Below, in pieces: positions 47,518-60,599 of a stretch of 64,000 nucleotides of DNA. Both the position numbers and the translations under genes were made by a program. Positions within the stretch are counted from its first letter, which is position 1. Each line of letters begins with the position of its first letter. The notes under the pieces are model-generated. The model had not been told where the DNA came from, ran no database searches, and worked only from the letters and a program-made list of their open reading frames with translations. The stretch is from contig OX637287.1 in the NCBI GenBank assembly GCA_951799445.1, forward strand, positions 15,624,224 to 15,688,223, written 5' to 3'. The DNA comes from Pseudisothecium myosuroides (Eukaryota > Streptophyta > Bryopsida > Hypnales > Lembophyllaceae).

Positions 47518-50500
47518 ATGGCATCAGGGGCGAGTTCTCTAGCTTTCCGCGTGAATCTGCTGGTTGTGGTAAGCGCGATCTATCGTCTTCTCCCTTTCTT
47601 TTCTGTTTAATCGAACTCGGGCGGTCGAATTTTCGCTCTCTGTCTTGTTCAGAATTCGAGGTGTTAAACTGAAATTCGACGTTGAATTTTTCTGGACAAT
47701 GGGCGTAGAATCGCAGAAATGTGTTGTGTGAGCGAATTCTTACGGCGCAATCAAGATGGTAACACACTCTTGGTTTAGGGAATTGATGAAATTGTTGGCA
47801 ATTTTGACAATTAGGGTCAATTATGCTGGGACTGAATGTAAATTGTGTGATCCATGTTTGGAAATGTAGGTATTGTCAGTGGCAGTTTGGAGTTCTCTGT
47901 ACGTGAACAAATATCTGCGTGACCTTGAGTTGGCCACCAGGTGCGCGATTGTTCATTTGAAAATTTTGCAGCAGAATGCAGCTCCTATAATTCAAGGGTT
48001 CCGGTTCTGGAATCTCACAGCAGACATATTCGCCCTAGTTCGATAAAATATGACAATTTTCGATCAATTTCTTGAAGTTGGAGAAAGGACCAGTTGAGGT
48101 TGGGCATTAAATGATCTCGAAGCAGGAATTTTGATACTGAGAGGGCAGCATTAGGTTTGTCTAGAATATTGAAACTAGAGTAAAGAAAATCAAACTTTTT
48201 CGGCTCTGAGGATTTGGAGGTGGTCACTAGGAAATTCTTATTCTGGGAACCCTATGTCGTTAAACCCTAGTAAGGAAGGTATGGTGAGAGTTTGAAAAGA
48301 AGAAAACTTATAATTATGCAACCGAATTTGCGGATCCATATTAATTTGCAGATATGAATTCTACAGTAATTTAGTGATGAATTATGACTTATTCCCCACC
48401 CTTACCGCCCACCCCCCTTAATTCTTCGCCATCCAAAATTTCTGGAAATGAATTCAGCTTTCAAACACAACATAAGGAATATGTAAAACGCCTGATGTTT
48501 TATCGCTACGATCTAGAGAGTTTTGAACGAATAGTACAATTAGCTCTGAATTACAAAACCTGAAGGGACCATTGCAGTTTCTAGAGATGCTCTTTTCTGA
48601 CTTTTGGACTGGAATGGCTTAAACCAGAAATGCAGGGACGTGCCCACTTTCGGATGGGTCTCAGGGTCCGGTAGGTGTATAATCCTTCATGCAGTTGTTT
48701 TAATTGAGTTTTCAAGTTCTCCGAATCAAAAAGGGACACGTTCCTTGGATCCGTTCTAAACTACTGGCGTTCTTTGTACTTATGCTTTGAGTTATAATAT
48801 GGTAGGGGATGTTTGCACATATTTCTCGGCCCTCCGAGAAGTACATCTCTTTGATACTGCCAGCATATAATGAGGAGGCAAGACTTCGCATCACCCTTGA
48901 TGAAATGCTGAGGTAACTCCTCTCCCACTCTGAGCTTTTCTCGCAAATTAGTTATGAACTTCTATTCTGGACGGAAATATGTCATACAGTATGTGGCGAC
49001 ACTCAGCCAGATACGGTTGTAAGGTTATTAATCCACCTGGCTATCCAATACGTGATGACTTTTCCTCCTGTTCTATTCTCTGCAGCTATCTTGAGAAGCG
49101 AGCCGAGAGCGACAAGTTGTTCACATTTGAGGTTCCTCCCTTGCAACATTATAGCTTTTTGATTAGTTTTTGTCCCTTTACATATCTTAGAAACTGATCT
49201 ATTAATCTCATCACCAGTCCTCTCATAGAGAATGAAGGTGGAATCCACGTTGAAAATAGCAGCAGTGTTTTAGAACCTTTTTGGATTTGTCTTGTTGGTG
49301 GGGCCAGATCATTGTTGTGGACGATGGCAGCACTGACAAAACTGTGGAAATTGCGTCTGAGTATGTGAAAGCATATGGCATTGATACGATACGAGTTCTT
49401 AAGCAAGTGGTGAACCAAGGCAAAGGAGCAGCTGTCAGAAAGGTGCCGATGTCCTACCGTGGCGGTTTCTTTTTTACTGTCTAAATTGATGACATTCCTT
49501 GTGCATGTTAAGAATGTCTAAAGTAGCGATCAAGAATTTTTGGAATTTTACAAACTCCCGAGTTTCGTCCGAGCTGAGAGTTCTATCGAATTGCAGGGTA
49601 TGCTTTGTTCTCGTGGGGAACTACTTTTGATGCTCGACTCTGACGGTGCCACTAGATTTACTGATTTCAGAAAGCTGGAATTACAAGTAAGGTCCCAAAT
49701 CTTCTCTATTATTCTGCTGAACGCATGTATTTTGTAGGAAATATAAAAAACGAAAATCTTCTACTTTAGAACTTGTCTCAATGAGATCGACAGTTTGACA
49801 CAAAATTACTCAGCCAATTCCTAACAGACGTGTTTATCGTGCTGGTTCTTTAGACGTTGCAAAGTATGGCAGACCAGCATAGAATTGCGGAACCAGGCGC
49901 TGTCTATGATGGGGACAGTATCCCGGTAGCTGTGTGGGGATCTCGAGCGCATCTAGAAAAGCGAGCATTAGCTACAGTAAGTGGTTTCGTCCTTTTAAAC
50001 CTGCCTTTTAGTTATGAACTCTTCATGGCACTACGAGTGACTGATGCTTCATCATTAATATCCCGTCAGCTGGCTTTCATTGGCATGGATAGTGAACCTG
50101 GATAATCAATCCTCCTTCAGGATAACTATGAAACTGTTCACAAGTGATGGCCTGAGACTATATTTCGAGGCCTTTTTCTTGTTTTTCGTGTGCAGCGCAA
50201 GTGGTATCGTAACATGTTGATGAAGGGATTTCATCTTTGTGTTCGCCTTGTTGCCGGTGGAGGTATCCGTGATACTCAGGTTCCTCTACTGGACTCTTCA
50301 CCCCTTCTAGTAGTCTGGGGATTGATAGTGATACTGTCTGGAAGTAAGAATCTGTTTTTCTAATTGCACGTATTACTTTAATGGAGCTGGAGAAATCTTT
50401 GCTTTTTCAAAGATTATTGCTTCATTGTTAGCAGACAATTATTTTAGGTAGAACTATACAAAAATACAAATGTGGTAGCCTTTTGTATAATATTAGTGGT

Positions 50501-51155
50501 AGTCCCTTGACACTCAAATCGGAATCTGATGCAACTATTTGCATCACTTTAAGTATGTTGATGGTATTGGTAATATTTCCTGTATAGATTGAAGCTTAGG
50601 TGATGCCTAGGAACGTGTAGGATAAATTTTGTATGCTGCAGTGAACGCTCGGGAACTGATGATTTGGATCGTCTGCAGTGTGGTTTCAAGCTGTTCACTC
50701 GAGCTGCAGCTCGCAAATTATTTATCAACATGCGATTGCAAAGGTTTTCTCTCTTTCCAATCCTTTTAAGTTAATATAAAAATAGGAATGCTTTGTCCGG
50801 GAGCTTATTTATATAACTGTGATTGCCCACAGTAATGCAGTAAACATAATTAGGATCATCTTGGATTGAAAATAAGCAGTGTACAGTCGGTTTTATTTAT
50901 TTCAGTCTTTTGGTGAAGAAATATCTTACTTATTGAGGACTCCGTTGCTTGTGAAGGTGGACATTTGATGTGGAATTGCTCTACCTCTGCAAGCGGCTGC
51001 GCATCCCTGTCCACGAAGTGGCCGTTACTTGGTCAGAGATCCCAGGGTCAAAAGTGAAACTAGTTGGCATTGCCCATATGCTTGTAGAGCTTCTTCTTAT
51101 TCGATTAGGTTATGGGTTCCGCGTATGGAAAATTTTGACTGGTTCATATAATTGA
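47518..51155 (+). CDS. ALG5: Dolichyl-phosphate beta-glucosyltransferase ALG5, about ten exons
   Basis: Exons: 47518-47568, 47870-47940, about 48806-48912, 49086-49131, 49308-49442, 49597-49686, 49854-49976, 50196-50279, 50679-50743, 50957-51155. ALG5 moves glucose from UDP-glucose to dolichyl phosphate at the ER membrane; the product donates glucose to the N-glycan precursor. Exons 1-2 give a membrane anchor (LAFRVNLLVVVLSVAVWSSL). Exon 3 has KYISLILPAYNEE; exon 5 VVDDGSTDKT; exon 6 LMLDSDGAT, the metal-binding site of this GT2 family; exons 8-9 IRDTQCGFK; exon 10 WSEIPGSK. From exon 3 on, every join is in phase with GT and AG borders. The exon 2-3 join is out of phase by one base, so a small exon (length 3n+1) or another donor is missing between 47940 and 48806. 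Visible protein is about 322 residues, close to the usual 320-340. Confidence 0.93.
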
Positions 51156-51527
51156 TAAAAAGAATTTTTTGCTCATTCATATTATGTTGCAATGGAAATT
51201 GTGTCCGTGATGCATGTACTGTACTGTACAGTACACTCTGTAGCAGTCTATGGATGAGTGGCATTCTCATTGGTGGCACTCTTCTTACATTCTATGCACA
51301 TAATCCGACACCCATTTGAATTCATCTACCTCTCTACCTTTGTTGTATCTTTCCCTTGGCTAATTGAGGATTAGAGCTTGTTAGGACCTCGTTGCAACTT
51401 TATTTTTGTTAGATTTGAATCTTTAAATTTGAACATTGATGCGTAACAATTGATGAGGACAACAGAGAGTTTTGCAACAGAGTAAGGTAACTAAACTTAA
51501 AATTGTCCAGAATAGCATTTTAGCATG
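51156..51527. other. ALG5 downstream region
   Basis: Should contain the 3' untranslated region. AATAAA-like motifs occur (GAATAAAC at about 51639), but no site can be fixed. Confidence 0.35.
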
Positions 51528-51563
51528 GTTTGTTTGTTTGTTTGTTTGTTTGTTTGTTTGTTT
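51528..51563. repeat. (TTTG)n microsatellite
   Basis: About nine uninterrupted TTTG units. Confidence 0.95.
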
Positions 51564-53741
51564 AAATTTGTTTTGAATCTTGTTAAGAGTCAAGAAGTGG
51601 ATTCTAGATTCTCGTAGCATGCATGCTTTAGACACCAATGAATAAACTTTGAATTTTATAAGTGCTGAAAATAGGTGCACCTTAGATTAACCCTAAGCTC
51701 TCAAGAGTAGTGGCTACACATTTTCGTCAAGAATACTGTATGTAGGGGGCTGTTTTAGAAATGGGCCATGATTAAGTGCAGTTACTTGAACAACTATATC
51801 AAGGACTAGACAATCAACCCTTTAACAACAATATAAACTTATATATCAATAATTTGATGCTATAAAATACTTTGTCATGGTTGTAGTGATTAATGCTCGT
51901 TAATTCAAAAGCCACTAGCTTGATTTTCCAACTAACAACTTCGTAATTTTGCAAGAACTTTCCTCCCAGGTGTAAGCACCTATGATAGTCTCTAATTACA
52001 ATTTAATAAAGTTATTATTATTGACCCTTATAGGTTTGTGAAAAACAATATATACAATACCATATTGAACTTTTAGAATATATACTATGTGCTAAAATGT
52101 GGCAAGACAAGCACCATTGGATTCACAATTCAACAATTGCATGTTTGTTTTGTTTAATCTTCTTATGTCAAATACAGCTCTAAACATATAAAAAAAATGT
52201 GACTATTTTGTGACTTTTGAAACATATAGGAGGTATAATAATGATTCAAATTTGGGGTGCCATGAGTCATTGGATCTAGTTCAATATAGATACAAATTTT
52301 TGCACTAGTATATACCAATTGATGTATCTTCTATTGTATTTAGGCTCGGGGGGTGCACTCCATTTTTTTTTGCTAGACGTGCATTCAAATGAAGGATTAT
52401 TATAATTACCTTGCTCCTAAATTTTAGAAATGGCTTAGAAGTAAATTAGCGTCATCATAATGGGTTTGGGGGCCTTATAAATAATGAAGGGTAGGGAAAA
52501 ATACGAATTTTAGATTTTAATAAAAAAATTCTAAACTAGCCTTGCTGAAAATAAAAAAATAAAATCTGAACTTTTTAGGAGTATTTCTGGAGTGTGCTAC
52601 ATGTGGTATTTACTGTATTAATAAGGTATGTAGTATTCAAGCTTGGAACCAATTACTGTTTGTTGTATGCTTGACTATATGTGAATAAATAGTGTACAAG
52701 GTGGATTGGTGTACTGGCCGCCATGTAGTCATTGGGATGTGAATAGCAGAAGTGGCAAGAGTGGGTGACGGCACGTACGTACCTGGATGCTGGCACCTGT
52801 GCTTACTGGCTTCAATTTGAGCTAAAATTTTAGGATTTCAAATTCCTTATCTGCTTTTGGTGAACAAAGAATTATGGGTTGCGAGATCCGACTATAGTGG
52901 TTATGCGGTTTAGGATTATTGTGTTTATTTTGGAAAGGGTTTGTGCATGCTTTAGGGTTGAAGTTCAGTCCGAGTGTTGGTTGGTGGTAACGACTGCATA
53001 GAGTGTTTCAAATTTGGGGTTTAGGATGGCGTCAATTTCCACAATGCATGTGGACGCTACATTCTATCACTTTTTTCATTGTTTTGAACTAAATAATTGT
53101 TTGTATTCAATTGTGATTTGGCTAGATTTTGTGATTTAAAGTACCGTTTGTGAACTTGGTAATTGTTTGTATTCAATTGTGATTCGGCAAGACTTTGTGA
53201 TTCAAAGTACTTTGTAGTATTGGTTGAGTTCTGTAATTGAAGTTTGTAGAAATCGCATTAGTTTGTGCTTGAAACTCATTTACATTGTGAATGGAAGTAT
53301 TGCGTGTATGAATCCACTTTGGCTTAGTCATTTGCACTTTGCTTTTGAAGACCGTTTTAAATTCTAATTTCTAGCTTTCACAGTAGGACTTTGCTTTTGA
53401 ACCCAAAATCAAATTGAAAATGGTTTGTGCTTGTAGCTTGCTCCAAGTTCAAAGTCCTCAGTGTTTGAATCCAATATTTGAATCTAGCGTTCAAAATGTT
53501 GTATTTATAATGATCATAGGGTACCTAGAAATAGTGCAATTTTTTTTTTGACAAAGTATAGGATACATGCAATTACCTGAATTTAGAAATTTAGGTAAAT
53601 ATAGCCCTATGAAAATTTCCAAAATTTACCTACATAGCCTCTATGTAATAGGGGCTCGATCGCATGGTGCCCACAAACATACTACATAGTGCACCCCTCA
53701 AGTATTAGGGTGTAAACCCTACTTCTTTTATTGATGTACTT
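51564..53741. other. Intergenic DNA with one tandem duplication
   Basis: At 53094-53144 and 53161-53210 a 50-bp unit with AATTGTTTGTATTCAATTGT is repeated with five differences. Nothing else recognised. Confidence 0.5.
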
Positions 53742-54151
53742 TCTAGTGTACCAAGGGACATCTAAAAATATATTATTTTATGTCCTCCACATCCATACAT
53801 TCAAACACTTCTGAACATTGAAGATGATTTCAAGATCATTCTTTTAGTAAAATCTCATCACCATAAAGTCCTCCCAAATGGACAATTTTTAGGTTCTTTA
53901 GAAAAAAAATTCCCTATTTTTTACAAATTTAAATGTCATACTGTCTATTTTCTTCAAAACAATTGTCACTCTATTTTGTGAATAACTTTTGTCCTACATT
54001 TTTTTGTTTTAAAATTTTGGTGATATGTTGTTTCTAGTGTTATACTAATTGTCCATATTTTATTTTTAAATATTTTATTTCAAAAGAGAATAGTATAGCG
54101 AGTATTATGACAAACACTATAGAAATCGCAAGGTGTTTCTTACAATGACCC
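53742..54151. mobile_element. Family A right-half fragment
   Basis: It follows 25258-25620 in order ('tcctcYacatccat', 'gaacattgaagatg', 'gtgaataacttt', 'ttggtgatatg', 'tagtgttatactaatt') and ends with the family A terminal motif GGTGTTTCTTACAATGACCC. The left half is missing. Confidence 0.65.
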
Positions 54152-54242
54152 TGTTGTTGTGTGGACAATACATCCCTTCAACTTCTCGGGTTTTGCCAAT
54201 TTGTCAATTTGCAAAGGGGGGGATGGAATACACCGGGACATG

Positions 54243-55178
54243 GGTGATTGCAAAAAACACTTGTACTATTTTTGGCACACCTTACGTATTGGTTTTCTTT
54301 TGCTATAACTTTTGCATTATGGCTCTAAATGACTCAAGATTCAAAAGTAAGGTACTTATAACAATTATATATCTTTGATTAAAAAATTCAAATTTTCAAT
54401 TTTTTTTACTATCCAAAAATAGCCCCCCAATTTTACTTTACGCTTGCCAATTTAGAGGTTTATTATTATTTTTAGCCTCAAAAAATTTGGAGTTGAAATT
54501 TAGAAAGGATGGTCTCCTCGTAGACTAGCAGCTACTATTGAAAGGAATTCCAAAAATAGTTAAGTGTATGTTGTATGGAACTCCACAAAGTGAACATCTT
54601 TTTGCTTCCATTTCAAAACATGTAAAATATTATTTTGATAGTTCTTTTGGTGAAGCACAATCTCGATAGAATTCTAACAAATATCCAATTTTTTAAAAAT
54701 TAACTACAAGAGAAAGGGGTGTTTTAAGTGAGTTTTTAAGTATAGTCCTAGACACATGATTTTAAGTAATGACCTTTAAGGAGATTTTTAGCAAATTTTT
54801 ACTTAAAACACATGTATTTTACGTAAAATTTTGCTAAAAATCTCCTTAAAGGTCATTACTTAAAATCATGTGTCTAGGACTATACTTAAAAACTCACTTA
54901 AAACACCCCTTTCTCTTATAGTGATTTTTTTAATTTTGTTTCCTATTTTTGACAAATTAAAACATTGAAATATCTATTGTCTTGAGATTTAGCATTTTTT
55001 TAGTTGTCCTACTTAGAAAAAATTTATGTGTTTTATCTTCCTAGGGTACAATTTTTTTAAAGGTATATATATTGGCCATTTTCTTAAAAATTATATTTTT
55101 AATTTTAAAGTATTTTACAAAATAAGCATGAATACTATGAAAACGCAATAAAATCAACAAGTGTCTTTTGCAATCACC
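54243..55178. mobile_element. Family A element, copy 4, interrupted by a foldback
   Basis: Ends GGTGATTGCAAAAAACACTT and inverted GGTGATTGCAAAAGACACTT. The interior reads as copies 1 and 2 in inverted orientation. A 220-bp palindromic element sits inside at 54703-54922; without it the copy is about 716 bp, like the others. Confidence 0.8.
54703..54922. mobile_element. Near-perfect 220-bp palindromic foldback MITE
   Basis: The left arm from 54703 (ACTACAAGAGAAAGGGGTGT) and the right arm ending at 54922 (inverted ACTATAAGAGAAAGGGGTGT) pair over about 100 bp with only one or two differences, around a short loop near 54814-54825. Ends of the form CACTAYAAG recall CACTA elements, but no clear target duplication is visible. 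It is inserted in a family A element. The near identity of the arms suggests a recent insertion. Confidence 0.8.
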
Positions 55179-55651
55179 TGCCGCAACACTCTAGAAATGT
55201 ATGATGAATTTGGATGTTGTATGACAATAATGATGTGACTCAAATTGTTTTTGAGCATACAAATCCAATTCTTGCCTTACAAATTTGGGTTGGCTTGCAG
55301 TGGACTTATAAGAGGCATGGGTAGGTGTGGAACATGATTATGTGGTCGCTAAGTAATGTTCTAGGAGCCACTCAAGGCGTGATCTGAATACTTTGATTTT
55401 TTTAAGTAGAACTTGAAACAACTATGGGTTTTTTAACACATTTCATATTTTGTTTGATTGAAAATTTGAAATTCTTTTAGTAAAAAGACTAATATCTCCC
55501 CTTAAAAATTTGTTTCAAGAATTTTACATCCAATGAAAAAAGATTAGAGTACTTCTTTTTTAATTCATACTGGGTTTTCACTCTTTTTTTAAGGTTTGTA
55601 CTCATAAGAGGCAAACACTGCCTCATCCACAATGTTCACAAAGTGCCTTAA

Positions 55652-56576
55652 TCCCTAAAGGATCAGCATGCGTTTTTTGGCCGTATAGAAATTTTGGGTA
55701 GGTACATGTGACTAGAGATTTCCATAATTTAAGCTGAAATTTTAATAGAAGGTGGGCGTGAGGAATATCTTTCATATGCACTAAGAAACATGACATTTGA
55801 AAATAGGAGTCAAAAGTTATGGCCTAATATGTTATTTTTTTTTGTAACTAGGTAGTCCGGGCAGATCAGAAAAAATCACTTTTTTCAAAAAAAAAAAATT
55901 TGAAATTGATTTTCTAGAGTAATATACACGTGGAAAGCTTTGAATCATTCCATTTCGACCAATGAGTAAAAAATTATGAGGGTTTTTAGTTTGCAGGCAA
56001 TTATGGATTCTCTACTTTGAAATAAACTTTGAAGTTGTTTATTTAACTCAATTTTTAATATTTTTTGGGAAAAAAAATTCATAGGATGTAGGTTGTTTAT
56101 TACAACATTATTACCATTGGGATTGGCATTTTTTAATTCCATAATTAAATTCTTAACAATTTAGTATTTTGGATCATTCTCTACTTCTTTCTACTTACAA
56201 TTTTTTTTGTATATGTTGTACAATTCCAAATGATTTGAAAAATTCTAAGCATGTAGCCAACTTTTTTAGTAAAAAGAATTCAAAGAAGCACCACCATTTT
56301 GGACATTTTTTCATACAAATGTGACCTTGTGAAGTGCAGCTGCCCCAGTTTTTTGCAGGGACAAAAAAGGATTTTTGCCAATTCAAATGCTAATATCTTC
56401 CAATCCGCATGGTGGAAAATTCTGAAATTTTTTCCACATCTTCTAAAACTAGTTTATTATAAGATCCTACGGTTACATGTGTCAAAAAAGTGTTTTTTTC
56501 AAAAATTTGGTACTTGTATTAAAAATGGCAATTTTTGAGTGTTTTTGGTGAAAATATAGTCATGGAACTTTAGGGG
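55652..56576. mobile_element. Family B element, copy 3
   Basis: TTAA at 55648-55651 and 56577-56580; ends TCCCTAAAGGATC and inverted CCCCTAAAGTTCC. The 925-bp body is alike to 40113-41049, and in inverse to 29290-29760 and 24552-24957. Confidence 0.78.
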
Positions 56577-56607
56577 TTAAGATAGGAGGTTCTAAAAGCA
56601 CTCAAGT

Positions 56608-56703
56608 TCTAAAATTGCCCACCTCCTCAAATATATACTATTTGTACATGTCTCTTTTATGTTGTATCAACAATGTACATTTGAGGAGGTGGGCAATTTT
56701 AGA
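56608..56703. mobile_element. Short foldback with 25-bp perfect arms
   Basis: TCTAAAATTGCCCACCTCCT begins the left arm and its exact inverse closes the right arm. About 96 bp in all, with a loop of about 46 bases. A related but shorter motif (CCACCTCCTAAAATGTACA) lies at 42780. Confidence 0.65.
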
Positions 56704-59700
56704 GCCCTATGCCAAGTCAACTTCAAAAATTCATAACTATTTCCACAAAGATCCAAAAAAAATGAAACGACTTTGGTTAAGTTAGATGCCAATTCCATTT
56801 GTCTTCTAAGGAAATTTTACTGAAAAATATTTCAAGAAGTTTTGCTTCCCCAAATTCAGTTTCAGCTTTATGGACCTCCTACCTTACCTTGGAGATGACT
56901 GATGAGGAAGCTGGCTTGCATTCATTCCTAGTGAACCTCATATTTTAAGCAGTGATTGTGTACTTTATAGAACCCTTTTTGCACATTCAATTTCACAGGA
57001 AATCCGTCTTCCCATGTTGCACATGTTTGCAATCGCCATTCAACACGTGGTCAACCTGCCCAGTTCGTGGATACTTAAAAAAACTTCGTTATAATTTTTT
57101 CCCTCAGTTTCCCCCTTCAGTTCCTTTTTGAATGTTTCTGAATTCAGAAGTTACCAAAATTGAACACCCGACCAATATTTGTTGTTGCCCTGGTATTGAT
57201 ACCCGCCACTTGTCAAATTTATGTTTAGGTCATTATTGATACAAGGAAGGTATAAGGGAGGCAACCCATTCCTGATTGCCGCCCCATTCTGGTTGTGTAG
57301 TGTAGGTTGATCTCTTTCTCTGAAGGAAGAGATGAATTGTGATTAATTATGGCACATTCCCGATGCAATTTTGGCACATTATGATTGGCTAGAAGACTCT
57401 CAATATTGCAACCAGCCCTTGGTCAGAAATATGAAAGTCTATATGAAAGGTATGGGTTGAATAGAATCTTCAATTTAAAAGTTAATAGTAATTATATTTT
57501 GCAGGAAAAAAAAACTGGAAAAATATTGAAACCTTTTGCAGTCTATTTTTGCACATAGGAAAATTTACTCACTAAAGAAACCTGCCTTGTAGATGGTCAG
57601 AACTGCTTAAGTGGTCAAAATGGGTTGCCTCCTATATGTATATTCAAAATTTACTTCTACTAGTGCCTTTATTTACTTCAACAATTTTTTTCTACAAATA
57701 CTTATACTTGTTCAATCACCAAAGTAGTGATACCAAAAGAATCTTGTCATAATACCAAAAAAACGGCCTCACGGATTATTAAGAATTTGCTAAAAATAAA
57801 GAAGTGTTTGCCACGGATCAAAAAAATGTCCTTCCAATGTATTTTGGCAACTTTTACAATGACAAGCAAAACTAAGTATGAATTTGAAACTTTTTCATTC
57901 AAAGAAGCATACCGTAAGCATCAATAAAAATTGTAGTATGTAATATATAACACATTTCTATGGAAGTTTATGGAAAAGATTAGTTGTGATTTGAAAGAAA
58001 ATTAATTTTAAAGTTAGCCATTACTAACATTTGGTTTTGTGCTCCATAAATTGGAATTATTTAATATTTTGTCAAATTTTTTATAGAAATCCCCCCAAAA
58101 AATTGTACCTTTGCATATTGGTATACATCATTTTAGATTGTTGTACACAAAAATTGAAGGAAGTTGACATTTATAGACTTTAAAAATATTTACAATTTGA
58201 TGAACATACAAATGATGTTGGTTCCCATGATATTTGAATATTTTTTTGGAATTGAGAGCTTGGAATTGCATTAGCCATTGTAGAGAGAGTATAGGTTGCA
58301 ACATGAACCATTGTTACATCTTAACCCCTAAAAGCCCAATTAAGGCCTTTCTAGATATAAAAACATAATTGCTTTTGAAGTGTTATAGGTCTAAATGTCT
58401 CCAAGGTATAGAAATCCCAATCATATAATCTTGTAGTATACTTGTTGTAGATGATGTGAATCAAATTTGGAGTCATTTGGCTAAATAGATTGCAAATTAT
58501 AATACTTTAGTATTGAAAAAGGACTTTGAAAATTTTCTAGCAACACATTGGAGGTGAAATAGTTAATTTTATGTGGTATAGAAGTCCACAAATGAACTTC
58601 ATTCAGTTGGCATTTCAAAACATGAATGTAATTGGTGAAATATTATTCAATTGACTCATTTGTGTCTGCAAAATGGCTTTGAATTGTCAAAAAATAACAA
58701 GAAAAGTTGCAAAAACCACATTTAAGGTTGAACTTCCTTCTACTAAAATGCTTTTCAGTCATATATAATTACTTGGATTGATATGACATTTTTGGCCACA
58801 TAGACTAGACTAGTATGCGCTACTTTTGCAATTTTTTATTATTAAAAACGGACACTATATGAAGAAGAAACAAGTTGTTGAACTTCATTGTAATCCAAAA
58901 ATTTCCGGATTTTGAACTTCAAATTGCTTCCAAATATTCAAAACAACTTGGATTGACATGAAAACTTCACCACAATAACTAGACTTAAGTAAAACATAAT
59001 CCAACAAATTTTATTTGAAAACAAACATTGCATGCATGAGATACAAGCCCTCAAAGTTGCTGCCATCAAAATGCAGTTTGGTGAACTCAAATTGAACCCA
59101 TGAAGAAGTTTTAAAAGAATGAAAAAGTTTCAAATCTATACTCAATTTTGTTTGTCATTGTACCTCCTTGCTCTTGCTTTGAATTTGATCCATATAATCC
59201 TTTTCTTTGGAATTTAAGCCCAACTAATGGAATAAATTTTATTGAGTCTAGTTTTTGCTCCAATATGAAACTTCAAAAATCCCTCAAATTAAAAAACTTA
59301 TTGCAATTTGAACATTGGACCTATTACTACGGTCTATTGATTTTCAATTTATATGATACAAAAAATTGTTTTTAATATAACATTCTTTACTATGATTTAT
59401 ACCCTGGGAAAAAACTCAATTTGGAGGGCTTTTATTGTGAATTACATATGAATTTTCTGCACAGTTTCTTCAAAAAATTATGGTAAGGTAGAAGCACTAG
59501 TTGTCAACCATGCCTAATATCCAACCTATAGGCGTACAATATTTCCAACCAAGGCTGGAACAAATTTCTGAAGGAAGCTTGGAATGTATTTTTTTGGTCC
59601 TTTTCAAGGTTGGGACTAATAACATTATGATACATGTCCCGGAGCAGTGAGCAAGAAAGTAAGAAGTAATGAGCGGGAAAGTAGTTCTTGAATGATTGGA

Positions 59701-59724
59701 ATTGGAAGACTCTAGAGAGTGGCT
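56704..59724. other. Intergenic DNA
   Basis: A lone family-B-like start (TTAACCCCTAAAAGCCC) lies at 58321 without a matching end. No gene is seen. Confidence 0.4.
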
Positions 59725-60599
59725 ACTACACTAAAAAGGGTATTTAGTGTTGGCAACACTATTTGCGAACCATGACACTAAATATCATTTACCCTACTAA
59801 AGTAAGTAACACTAAATGTAATTTCTAACACTAAAAGTACTCTATGGTAAATCTGAAATATGAAGAGGTTTACATTTAGTGTTAGAAGGTAAAAAAAGAG
59901 CCCAGGAAAGCTGTGCACAAGTTCATCTTGAACCATCCAAGTGATGATGCGTTTGCGAATAGCAATTGTAGAAACTTGTTGTAAGCGTTGGGGTGTGGAA
60001 TTGCGCGGTGGGGCGTCGGCCATGGCGGATTCCTAAAATGGGAAGCAAAAGATCAGCCCCCCAAAAAACGTCGACAGGTCGCTGGGAAGATCAGTAAATG
60101 AAAAAAAAAAAAAAAAAGGTCGACGGATCAATGAACAGGGGAAAACAAACCTAGATGAAGTCGAAATTGCCGCAACAAGGAGCGATGGAGCAATTGGGAG
60201 CGGGAATAGGCAGGATATTCAAACTGCTCATGGGAGGCGGGAATGCGGGAGTATAACACACACACACAAAAAAATTCACTCACTCAAGGAATTCTAAGTG
60301 CGGAGAAGCGGGACAGGAATAGAGGAGAAGAAGCCAAGCTGCAGGTAAGGTAACCAAGTCGGAATGAAAGAGAGGCCCAAAAGGCAACATACAAGGTAAA
60401 GTCGCAAAAGCAGATTGCAAAGGAAGTCTAGGGAAGAAGTCCAAGGAAGGAGATGACAAAAATGAAGACAACACAAAGGCGGCGCATTGAAGTTTAGCAC
60501 TACACTAATCGTCCTAAAATTGACATTTAGTGTAGGGTCAAGTAGGGTGGTAATTACACTAAATGTAATCCAACACTAAATACCCTTTTTAGTGTAGTG
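59725..60599. mobile_element. CACTA-like non-autonomous transposon
   Basis: Perfect 29-bp inverted ends starting ACTACACTAAAAAGGGTATT. Copies of ACACTAAATGTAA or its inverse and related ACACTAAAN motifs cluster just inside both ends (59733, 59775, 59809, 59828, 59875; 60519, 60557, 60574). Such subterminal arrays are transposase binding sites in CACTA (En/Spm) elements. At 875 bp it is an internally deleted derivative that keeps a short ORF. The target duplication is unclear and the outermost CA is changed on the left, so superfamily is inference. Confidence 0.7.
59905..60023 (-). pseudogene. N-terminal fragment of a transposon-encoded protein
   Basis: From an ATG in strong context (cgccATGGC) at 60023 the minus strand reads MADAPPRNSTPQRLQQ, then IAIRKRIITWMVQDE. 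The sense continues plausibly for about 38 residues, then turns into AT-rich, unlikely protein. A basic helix followed by W and acidic residues near the N-terminus would suit the DNA-binding start of a transposase. I read it as the first exon left after internal deletion. No homologous family can be named. Confidence 0.4.

Noticed and set aside
47417..47767. 116-codon minus-strand ORF over the ALG5 start
   Set aside because: Antisense shadow of the ALG5 first exon and leader; no motif.
58321..58400. Further full family B element
   Set aside because: A TTAACCCCTAAAAG start is present, but no matching right end was found downstream or upstream.
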